Part shown: positions 1 to 5,527 of the stretch, piece after piece | How positions within the stretch are numbered: the first letter of the stretch is position 1 | Layout of the letters: the number at the start of each line of letters is the position of its first letter | From: Lysobacteraceae bacterium | GTDB lineage: Bacteria > Pseudomonadota > Gammaproteobacteria > Xanthomonadales > Xanthomonadaceae | Reading direction: 5' to 3' | DNA length: 17,117 nt | Assembly: GCA_004173415.1 (NCBI GenBank) | Contig: SEHC01000009.1 | Coordinates: 1-17,117, forward strand | Program-made: the position numbers and the translations under genes | Notes under the pieces: generated by a model | Seen by the model: only the letters and a program-made list of their open reading frames with translations | Database searches by the model: none | Told to the model about the DNA's origin: nothing

Positions 1-716
1 AACGCGCGGACGAACTCGGCCAGCGTGCCCTTGAGGTCGGCGAAGGTGGAATGCTCGTCGACCAGCAGGCCCTCGACCTGGTGGAACATCGGCGAATGGG
101 TCTGGTCGCTGTCGCTGCGATAGACCTTGCCGGCGGCGATCATGCGCAGCGGCGGCGCATGTTCGCCCATGTAGCGGACCTGCACGCCTGAAGTGTGCGT
201 GCGCAGCAGGCGGGCGATGCCGCTGCCGTCGGCGGGGAAATAGAACGTGTCGTGCATGGCCCGCGCCGGATGGTGCGGCGGGAAATTCAACGCCTCGAAG
301 TTGTGCCAGTCGTCCTCGATCTCCGGCCCATCGGCCAGTTCGTAGCCAAGGCGGCCGAAGATCTCCGCGATGCGCTCCAGGGTGCGGCTGACCGGATGTA
401 CGCCGCCCCGTGACGGATCGCGTCCGGGCAGGCTGACGTCGATGCCTTCGCCGGCCAGTCGCGCGTCCAGCGCCGCGTCCTCGAGCACGCTCCTGCGCGC
501 GGCCAATGCCGCGGAGATCGAGTCGCGGGCCAAGTTGATGGCCTCACCAGCGGCCTTGCGCTGGTCGCCCGGCAAGCCGCCCAGCGCCTTCAACTGCGCG
601 GTGATGCTGCCACTCTTGCCGAGCAAGGCCACGCGCAACGCCTCCAGCAAGTCGGGGCTGGCGGCGGCGGCGATGTCGGCCAGCGCCTGGCGGGTCAGCG
701 ATTCGATTTCGCTCAT
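1..716 (-). CDS. pheS: Phenylalanyl-tRNA synthetase alpha subunit, C-terminus beyond window
   Basis: Catalytic subunit of the cytoplasmic (alpha-beta)2 enzyme that charges tRNA-Phe. The first 238 residues are present, of about 330 usual; the rest runs off the left edge, where pheT would be expected next. The N-terminal coiled-coil region (about residues 1-90, starting MSEIESLTRQ) is followed by class II catalytic-core signatures: GPEIEDDWHNFEALNFP, HPARAMHDTFY, LLRTHTS and the motif-2 stretch FHQVEGL. The ATG at 716 has a GAGG about 10 nt upstream. The gene follows rplT after an intrinsic terminator at 763-798, so it probably needs read-through or its own weak promoter in the 47 nt after the hairpin. 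I saw no phenylalanine-rich leader peptide of the E. coli pheM kind. Identity is certain. Confidence 0.97.
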   Translation of the reverse strand, partial: MSEIESLTRQALADIAAAASPDLLEALRVALLGKSGSITAQLKALGGLPGDQRKAAGEAINLARDSISAALAARRSVLEDAALDARLAGEGIDVSLPGRDPSRGGVHPVSRTLERIAEIFGRLGYELADGPEIEDDWHNFEALNFPPHHPARAMHDTFYFPADGSGIARLLRTHTSGVQVRYMGEHAPPLRMIAAGKVYRSDSDQTHSPMFHQVEGLLVDEHSTFADLKGTLAEFVRA

Positions 717-762
717 GAACGATCAGACCTCGGATGTTTCGGGGACCGCCGCAGGCATGCCG

Positions 763-798
763 CAAAAAACAATGGGGAAGGACTTGCGCCCTTCCCCA
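763..798 (-). terminator. Rho-independent terminator of rpmI-rplT
   Basis: Read on the minus strand, a perfect 9-bp stem (TGGGGAAGG at 773-781 pairing with CCTTCCCCA at 790-798, 8-nt loop) is followed by TTG and then six T (764-769). It lies about 50 nt beyond the rplT stop remnant and 47 nt before pheS, so it separates the ribosomal-protein transcript from pheS. Confidence 0.85.
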
Positions 799-849
799 CG
801 TGTCCGGCGATGGATTGCCAGTGCTGCCTTGACGGTGGAGATCGCAGGC

Positions 850-1078
850 TTACGCCGCGAGTGCGCTCTTGGCCTTTTCCGCCAGGGCCGCAAAACCGGC
901 CGCATCATGCACGGCGATTCTTCTGCTTGCGGCCGATATACGCGTACTGGCCGGCCTTGATGACGGCCTGGTTGGCGACGCGGAAGACCTTGCGGCGGGC
1001 GTTGTAGTAGCCCTTGGCGAGCTTCAGGATTTTCTTGTGACGGCGGCGCGCCGTTACACCACGTTTGACTCGTGCCAT
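850..1078 (-). pseudogene. rplT: Ribosomal protein L20 gene with frameshifting internal deletion
   Basis: L20 is a 50S assembly protein and, in E. coli, the autogenous repressor of rpmI-rplT. The ATG at 1078 opens a normal N-terminus (MARVKRGVTARRRHKK..., up to IGRKQK, about residue 53), then the frame meets TGA at 905-907 after 57 residues. A different frame continues with the normal L20 C-terminus, IAVHDAAGFAALAEKAKSAL plus AA, ending at TAA 850-852 and corresponding to residues 98-119 of a usual 119-residue protein. The span is 229 nt instead of about 360, so about 131 nt (44 codons) are missing, which shifts the frame. The joint lies near 918-922, with at most a base of shared sequence. 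What remains as an ORF is only the rRNA-threading extension; the globular, operator-binding domain is lost. The start is 10 nt after rpmI, with a GAGGA overlapping the rpmI stop. It is either an assembly or sequencing error or a real lesion compensated elsewhere. Confidence 0.9.
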
Positions 1079-1088
1079 TGTTCAGTCC

Positions 1089-1286
1089 TCAGAGATACGG
1101 AAGCATACGATCCAGACGCTTGGAGTCTTCGGCGCGAACGATGTTCGTCGCACGAAGGCCGCGCTTACGCTTGGTCGACTTCTTGGTGAGGATGTGGCTC
1201 TTGTTGGCGTGGCCAGCCTTGTATTTGCCGGAAGCGGTCTTCCGGAAACGCTTGGCCGCCGCCCGATGGGTCTTGATCTTGGGCAT
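1089..1286 (-). CDS. rpmI: Ribosomal protein L35
   Basis: Small basic 50S subunit protein of 65 residues, the normal length for L35. It starts MPKIKTHRAAAKRFRKTASG and contains the family's lysine/arginine-rich core (KSHILTKKSTKRKRGLR). The ATG at 1286 is chosen over an in-frame ATG nine codons upstream because it gives the conserved MPKIKT start and has AAGGA 8 nt upstream. It is the first gene of the rpmI-rplT pair, 10 nt from rplT. It has its own promoter (1471-1499) and a leader of roughly 180 nt, where autogenous L20 control would be expected from E. coli; I cannot identify the operator itself. Confidence 0.97.
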   Translation of the reverse strand: MPKIKTHRAAAKRFRKTASGKYKAGHANKSHILTKKSTKRKRGLRATNIVRAEDSKRLDRMLPYL

Positions 1287-1470
1287 TGCGTGATCCTTGT
1301 TGGTTTTTGTCACTGACCCGGGCGGCAGCCTTGTTGCTTCGTCATGAAGCGGCCACGCTTTCCATCCATGCCCAATGTCGGCTTGTAAGTCGTTGTATCT
1401 TAAGGGAAACTACGACAGGTCCTGTGGCTGCCCCAGGTTGCAGGCGGCCGCCCGGATGACCGGGCCGCGT

Positions 1471-1499
1471 ATTATGCCCGCCCCGGCTTTCCCTTGCAA
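1471..1499 (-). promoter_or_regulatory. Sigma-70-type promoter for rpmI-rplT
   Basis: On the minus strand TTGCAA (1499-1494) is followed after exactly 17 nt by CATAAT (1476-1471), 4/6 and 5/6 matches to the consensus. Transcription would begin near 1464, giving a leader of about 178 nt before rpmI. The leader opens with a strong CCCGG-TCAT-CCGGG stem-loop and contains a second small hairpin, GCTTC-ATGAC-GAAGC, near 1342-1356. The 306-nt stretch 1287-1592 therefore holds a terminator-like hairpin, this promoter and the leader, and no gene. Confidence 0.65.
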
Positions 1500-1538
1500 A
1501 TCATGGGTTTTCCGCGGGATCGCGCCGGCGGCAACGGC

Positions 1539-1562
1539 AAAGGGCGCCCTGCGGCGCCCCTT
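1539..1562 (-). terminator. Terminator-like hairpin after infC
   Basis: Minus-strand stem AAGGG/CCCTT continued by CGCC/GGCG, with one bulged G and a 4-nt loop, followed by only a short T run (CTTTG). It lies about 30 nt beyond the infC stop and upstream of the rpmI promoter, so it probably ends or weakens the thrS-infC transcript. The poor T tract makes it a weak terminator at best. Confidence 0.5.
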
Positions 1563-1592
1563 GCTGGCGGTCGGCCGTGCGGCCGGCGGCGG

Positions 1593-2117
1593 TTATTTCT
1601 TCTTCGGCGCGATCATCATCACCATCTGCCGACCTTCCAGGCGCGGGCGCGATTCGATCACGATCTCGTCGCCAAGCTCGGTCTCGATGCGCGTGGCCAT
1701 CTCGCGGCCCAGTTCCTGGTGGCTCATCTCGCGGCCACGGAAACGGATGTTGACCTTGACCTTGTCGCCTTCCTCGAGGAAGCGGCGGATGTTGCGCATC
1801 TTGATCTGGTAGTCGCCTTCATCGGTGACCGGCCGGAACTTGAGTTCCTTGATCTCGACCTGCTTCTGCTTCTTCTTGGCGGCATTGGCCTTCTTCTGGG
1901 CTTCGAACTTGAACTTTCCGAAGTCCATGATCCGGCATACCGGCGGATCGGCCTGGGGCTGGATCTCGACCAGGTCCATGCCCGACTCCTCGGCCAACGC
2001 CAGCGCCGCTTCGCGCGAAAGCACGCCGACCATTTCGCCGTCGGCGCCGATCACCCGCACGTTGGGTACGCGGATCTCGCCATTCTTGCGGTTTTGCTTG
2101 TTATCGGGGGTACTGAT
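1593..2117 (-). CDS. infC: Translation initiation factor IF-3 (ATC start)
   Basis: IF-3 binds the 30S subunit and checks the start codon-initiator tRNA pairing. The protein has 174 residues, beginning (M)STPDNKQNRKNGEIRVPNVR. The N-domain (about 1-75, including DLVEIQPQADPPVCRIMDFGKFKFE), a lysine-rich linker (KKANAAKKKQKQVEIKELKF) and the C-domain (RPVTDEGDYQIKMRN, VNIRFRGREMSHQELG, EGRQMVMMIAPKKK) are all complete. No ATG, GTG or TTG fits the conserved N-terminus. I choose ATC at 2117, with GGAG 9 nt upstream, because IF-3 genes normally use a rare start codon through which IF-3 represses its own translation. An in-frame ATG at 2210 would overlap thrS and add 31 unrelated residues. It follows thrS by 58 nt, as in the classic thrS-infC operon. 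Confidence 0.95.
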   Translation of the reverse strand: MSTPDNKQNRKNGEIRVPNVRVIGADGEMVGVLSREAALALAEESGMDLVEIQPQADPPVCRIMDFGKFKFEAQKKANAAKKKQKQVEIKELKFRPVTDEGDYQIKMRNIRRFLEEGDKVKVNIRFRGREMSHQELGREMATRIETELGDEIVIESRPRLEGRQMVMMIAPKKK

Positions 2118-2147
2118 TGTTGCAATCTCCCAGGGGATACCTTCATG

Positions 2148-2167
2148 CCGGCCCCATGCGGGGCCGG
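2148..2167 (-). other. Stable hairpin between thrS and infC
   Basis: CCGGCCCC-GCAT-GGGGCCGG, a perfect 8-bp stem with a 4-nt loop, ends about 30 nt upstream of the infC ATC start. There is no T tract, so it is not an intrinsic terminator. It could affect mRNA processing or infC translation; the role is not shown by the sequence. Confidence 0.55.
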
Positions 2168-2175
2168 GACATTTC

Positions 2176-4077
2176 TCAAGCGACCTGCTCGCCTCGCAGG
2201 CGTTCTGCAAAGGCCGCGATGCTCATTGTGCCTAAATCTTCGCCCGAGCGCGTGCGCACGGCGATGGCCCCATTCTCCTTCTCGCGGTCTCCGACCACCA
2301 CCAGGTAGGGCACCCTCTGCAGGGTGTGCTCGCGGATCTTATAGCCGATTTTCTCGTTCCGCAAATCCGAAGCGACCCGGAAGCCTTGATTCGCAAGGGT
2401 TTTCTGGACTTCGGCCACGTAATCGGCCTGCGCGTCGGTGATGTTCATGACCACCGCCTGGCGGGGTGCCAGCCAGGCCGGGAATGCACCAGCATGGTGC
2501 TCGATGAGGATGCCGATGAAGCGCTCCATCGACCCGACGATGGCCCGGTGCAGCATCACCGGGTGCCGGCGCGCGGAATTCTCGTCCACGTATTCGGCGC
2601 CGAGCCGGCCCGGCATCATGAAATCGACCTGCATCGTGCCCAGCTGCCAGGTCCGGCCGATGGCGTCCTTGAGGTGGTATTCGATCTTGGGGCCGTAGAA
2701 GGCGCCCTCGCCGGGCAGTTCCTGCCATTCCACTCCGGCCGCGCGCAGGGCCGAACGCAGGGACTCCTCGGCCTTGTCCCACGTGGCGTCGTCGCCCAGC
2801 CGCGGTTCCGGGCGCAGCGCCAGCTTGACCTGCACCTCGGTAAAGCCGAAGTCGGCGTAGACCTGCATCGCCTGCCGGTGGAAGTCGGTCACCTCGGACT
2901 CGATCTGCTGTTCGGTGCAGAAGATGTGGCCGTCGTCCTGGGTGAAGCCGCGCACGCGCAGGATGCCGTGCAGCGCGCCGGAGGGTTCGTTGCGATGGCA
3001 GGCGCCGAACTCGCCGTAGCGGATCGGCAGGTCGCGGTAGCTGTGCAGGCCCTGGTTGAACACCTGCACGTGGCCCGGGCAGTTCATCGGCTTCAGCGCA
3101 TAGGTGCGCTTCTCCGATTCGGTGAAGAACATGTTGTCCTGGTAGTTGTCCCAGTGGCCGGACTTCTGCCACAGCGACACGTCCAGGATCTGCGGGCAAC
3201 GGACTTCGCCGTAGCCCGTGTCGCGATAGACCTTGCGCATGTACTGCTCGACCACCTGCCAGATCGCCCAGCCCCTGGGATGCCAGAACACCAGGCCCGG
3301 CGCCTCTTCCTGCAGGTGGAAGAGCTCCTGCTGCCTGGCGATCTTGCGATGGTCGCGCTTGTCGGCTTCCTCGATGCGCAGGATGTAGGCCTCGAGCTGC
3401 TTCTTGTCGGCCCAGGCGGTGCCGTAGATGCGCTGCAGCTGTTCGTTCTTGGCATCGCCACGCCAGTAGGCGCCGGAGATGCGGGTCAGCTTGAACGCCT
3501 TCAGGAAGCGCGTGTTCGGCACGTGCGGGCCGCGGCACATGTCCACGTATTCCTGGTGGTGGTACAGGCCCATCGCGGCCTCGTCGGGCATGTCCTCGAT
3601 CAGTCGCAGCTTGTAGTCCTCGCCCCGGGCCTTGAACAGTTCGATCACTTCGGCGCGCGGGGTGACCTTCTTGACCACCTCGTAGTCCTGTTCGATCAGT
3701 TCGCGCATGCGCTGCTCGATCGCGGCCAGGTCTTCCGGGGTGAACGGGCGCTCGTTCCAGATGTCGTAATAGAAGCCTTCGGCGATCACCGGGCCGATCA
3801 CCATCTTGGCTTCCGGGTACAGCTGCTTGACCGCATGGCCGACCAGGTGGGCGCAGGAATGGCGGATGATCTCGACGCCCTCCTCGTCCTTGGGCGTGAT
3901 GATGCGCAGGCTGGCGTCGTGGTCGATGCGGTCGCTGGCATCGACCAGCCTGCCGTCCACTGCGCCGGCGAGCGTCGCCTTGGCCAGGCCGGCGCCGATG
4001 GACTGGGCCACTTCCATGACCGTGACGGGGTTTTCGAATTCGCGGCGGCTGCCGTCGGGAAGGGTGATCGTGATCAT
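2176..4077 (-). CDS. thrS: Threonyl-tRNA synthetase
   Basis: Class II synthetase of 633 residues (E. coli ThrRS has 642) that charges tRNA-Thr and edits mischarged serine. The order is complete: TGS domain (about 1-62), editing domain with H73/H77 (HSCAHLVGH) and C181/H185 (CRGPH), and catalytic core with zinc ligands C333 (MNCPGH), H384 (DDGH) and H510 (MLHRA), each one residue off the E. coli numbering. It ends with the anticodon-binding domain (VVMNITDAQADY, LRNEKIGYKIREHTLQRVPY). I take ATG 4077 (MITITLPDGSRR); ATG 4089 (MVDPMITI) is possible. Neither has a visible Shine-Dalgarno: the preceding RNA is the pyrimidine-rich tail of a terminator hairpin. Regulation is probably by the upstream threonine leader. 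Confidence 0.97.
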   Translation of the reverse strand: MITITLPDGSRREFENPVTVMEVAQSIGAGLAKATLAGAVDGRLVDASDRIDHDASLRIITPKDEEGVEIIRHSCAHLVGHAVKQLYPEAKMVIGPVIAEGFYYDIWNERPFTPEDLAAIEQRMRELIEQDYEVVKKVTPRAEVIELFKARGEDYKLRLIEDMPDEAAMGLYHHQEYVDMCRGPHVPNTRFLKAFKLTRISGAYWRGDAKNEQLQRIYGTAWADKKQLEAYILRIEEADKRDHRKIARQQELFHLQEEAPGLVFWHPRGWAIWQVVEQYMRKVYRDTGYGEVRCPQILDVSLWQKSGHWDNYQDNMFFTESEKRTYALKPMNCPGHVQVFNQGLHSYRDLPIRYGEFGACHRNEPSGALHGILRVRGFTQDDGHIFCTEQQIESEVTDFHRQAMQVYADFGFTEVQVKLALRPEPRLGDDATWDKAEESLRSALRAAGVEWQELPGEGAFYGPKIEYHLKDAIGRTWQLGTMQVDFMMPGRLGAEYVDENSARRHPVMLHRAIVGSMERFIGILIEHHAGAFPAWLAPRQAVVMNITDAQADYVAEVQKTLANQGFRVASDLRNEKIGYKIREHTLQRVPYLVVVGDREKENGAIAVRTRSGEDLGTMSIAAFAERLRGEQVA

Positions 4078-4096
4078 TGGGTCAACCATGGAAAGC

Positions 4097-4117
4097 AAAA
4101 AAGGCGCCACGCGCCTT
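4097..4117 (-). terminator. Intrinsic terminator (attenuator) just before thrS
   Basis: On the minus strand AAGGCGC-GTG-GCGCCTT forms a perfect 7-bp stem with a 3-nt loop, running into six T (4102-4097). It lies only 7-19 nt upstream of the candidate thrS starts, so if it always acted thrS could not be transcribed from upstream. That position is typical of a conditional attenuator. It could also stop read-through from prpF, whose stop is about 200 nt upstream. Confidence 0.85.
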
Positions 4118-4138
4118 CGACCAGGGTACGAAGTGGCG
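4105..4138 (-). promoter_or_regulatory. Antiterminator hairpin of the thrS leader
   Basis: An alternative RNA fold: CGCCA (4138-4134) with TGGCG (4109-4105), and directly inside it CTTCG (4133-4129) with CGAAG (4119-4115), leaving GCGCG bulged. It uses bases from both arms of the terminator (the AAG of its 5' arm and the GGCG of its 3' arm), so the two folds exclude each other. It begins 8 nt after the stop codon of the threonine leader peptide. A ribosome resting on that stop would cover the first arm, while one stalled at the Thr codons would not. Found by hand; no energy calculation was made. Confidence 0.55.
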
Positions 4139-4146
4139 GCGGGCAA

Positions 4147-4173
4147 TCAGCAGTGGGCGGTGGTAGTGCTCAT
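4147..4173 (-). CDS. Threonine leader peptide of thrS (MSTTTAHC)
   Basis: An 8-codon ORF, ATG AGC ACT ACC ACC GCC CAC TGC TGA, encoding Met-Ser-Thr-Thr-Thr-Ala-His-Cys. It lies 73 nt upstream of the thrS ATG and directly before mutually exclusive antiterminator and terminator hairpins. Three consecutive threonine codons in a tiny ORF ahead of the threonyl-tRNA synthetase gene are what ribosome-mediated attenuation needs: low charged tRNA-Thr stalls the ribosome early, the antiterminator forms and thrS is transcribed. Weak points: no good Shine-Dalgarno precedes the ATG (…GCGTGCGAC), and no clear region-1 partner pairs with the antiterminator's first arm. The coding call is inference from position and codon content. 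Confidence 0.6.
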   Translation of the reverse strand: MSTTTAHC

Positions 4174-4238
4174 GTCGCACGCGAGGCCCGCGTTGGCAGG
4201 CCACCTGGGGTTGTCGGGTGCCGGATCGGCCCGGACGC

Positions 4239-4267
4239 ATGTTAATCGAATCGGGTCGGGCTGTCCT
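4239..4267 (-). promoter_or_regulatory. Possible promoter for the thrS leader
   Basis: AGGACA (4267-4262), 17 nt, TAACAT (4244-4239) on the minus strand, each a 4/6 match to the sigma-70 boxes. Initiation would fall near 4232, about 60 nt before the leader peptide. This is a weak match chosen for position. Confidence 0.3.
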
Positions 4268-4279
4268 GCGCCACCCGCC

Positions 4280-4294
4280 CCCGGCGAAGCCGGG
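4280..4294. other. Small hairpin downstream of prpF
   Basis: CCCGGC-GAA-GCCGGG, a 6-bp stem with a 3-nt loop, lies 27 nt beyond the prpF stop codon. No T run follows on either strand, so it may protect the 3' end of the prp mRNA rather than terminate it. Confidence 0.35.
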
Positions 4295-4321
4295 AAAGGT
4301 CCAGCAGGTCCTGGGGAGTAC

Positions 4322-5515
4322 TCAGAACGAGTCGCCCGGCACCCGCACCGCGCCTTCCATCAGGACGCGGGCGCTGCGGCTCATGATCGCCTTGCGCACG
4401 GCCCATTGGCCGCCGGCCTGCACCGCTTCGGCGCCCACCCGCAAGGTGCCGGAGGGATGGCCGAACACGACGACTTCGCGGCTGCTCCCGCCAGCCGCGG
4501 CATTGACCAGCGTGCCCGGCACGGCCGCCGCGGCCGCGATTGCGACGGAGGCCGTACCCATCATGGCGTGGTGCAGCTTGCCCATGGACATGGCTCGCGC
4601 CAGCAGGTCGATGTCTGCCGCCCGCACCGGCTTGCCGGCGGAAGACACGTAGTCCTTCGGCGGTGCGACGAATGCGATCTTGGGCGTCAGCGGACGCGCC
4701 GCTGCCTGGGAAGCATCGCCGACCAGGCCCATGCGCACTGCGCCGTGCGCGCGAATCGCCTCCAGCTTGGCCAGCGCGGCCTGGTCTTCGTTGATGGCGG
4801 CCTGCAGTTCGGTGCCGTCGTAAGCCAGCGCGGCGGCGTCGACGAAGATGGTAGGCACGCCGGCATTGATCAGGGTGGCCCGGATTGACCCGATCCCGGG
4901 CACTTCCAGCGTGTCGACCAGGTTGCCGGTCGGGAACATCGCGCCACCGCCCTCGCCGTCGCCTTCATCGGCAGGATCGAGGAACTCGAGCTGTATCTCG
5001 GCGGCCGGGAAGGTCACGCCGTCGAGCTCGAAATCACCGGTTTCCTGCGCCTCGCCATTGCTGACATCCACGTGCGCAATGATCGTCTTGGCGATGTTCG
5101 CCTGCCAGATGCGCACCGTGCAGACACCGTCATGCGGAATCCGCGCCGGGTCGATCAGGCCATTGGCGATTGCGAACGGGCCCACGGCCGAGGACAGGTT
5201 GCCGCAGTTGCCGCTCCAGTCGATGAAGCTGTCGTTGATCGGGACCTGTCCGTACAGGTAGTCGACGTCATGCCCGGCCTGTCCGCTCTTCGAGATGATC
5301 ACGACCTTGCTGGTGCTCGAGGTCGCCCCACCCATGCCGTCGGTGTGCTTGCCATAGGGATCGGGCGAACCAATCACCCGGAGCAGCAAGGCGTCACGGG
5401 CCGGGCCAGGCACTTGCGCGGCGGGCGGCAGGTCCTCGAGGCGGAAGAACACGCCCTTGCTGGTGCCACCGCGCATGTAGGTGGCGGGAATGCGGATCTG
5501 GGGGGCGTGGGACAT
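4322..5515 (-). CDS. prpF: 2-methylaconitate cis-trans isomerase
   Basis: PrpF converts the 2-methylaconitate isomer made by AcnD into cis-2-methylaconitate, so that aconitase can finish the hydration in the methylcitrate cycle. It has 397 residues, the usual family length, with a diaminopimelate-epimerase-like double fold. Signatures visible are PATYMRGGTSKGVFF near the N-terminus, K70 (SSTSK) and C104 (GNCGNLSSAVGPFAI), which correspond to the active-site Lys and Cys known for the family, and GKLHHAMMGTASVA near the C-terminus. The ATG at 5515 has GGAGA 6 nt upstream. It starts 12 nt after acnD ends, so the two are co-transcribed and form the AcnD/PrpF alternative to PrpD. It is the last gene of the operon. 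Confidence 0.96.
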   Translation of the reverse strand: MSHAPQIRIPATYMRGGTSKGVFFRLEDLPPAAQVPGPARDALLLRVIGSPDPYGKHTDGMGGATSSTSKVVIISKSGQAGHDVDYLYGQVPINDSFIDWSGNCGNLSSAVGPFAIANGLIDPARIPHDGVCTVRIWQANIAKTIIAHVDVSNGEAQETGDFELDGVTFPAAEIQLEFLDPADEGDGEGGGAMFPTGNLVDTLEVPGIGSIRATLINAGVPTIFVDAAALAYDGTELQAAINEDQAALAKLEAIRAHGAVRMGLVGDASQAAARPLTPKIAFVAPPKDYVSSAGKPVRAADIDLLARAMSMGKLHHAMMGTASVAIAAAAAVPGTLVNAAAGGSSREVVVFGHPSGTLRVGAEAVQAGGQWAVRKAIMSRSARVLMEGAVRVPGDSF

Positions 5516-5527
5516 GTGGTTCTCCGC

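Noticed and set aside
717..849. Phenylalanine attenuator (pheM-like) before pheS
   Set aside because: There is a terminator hairpin here but no short ORF with Phe codons upstream of it; it reads as the ordinary rplT terminator.
2326..4245. Long plus-strand open frame (639 codons) opposite thrS
   Set aside because: It mirrors thrS in a GC-rich gene; its His/Leu/Val/Asp-heavy composition is a typical antisense artefact and thrS is unambiguous.
4078..4260. T-box riboswitch upstream of thrS
   Set aside because: T-boxes are essentially a Gram-positive device and I see no T-box consensus; the Thr-codon leader explains the layout better.
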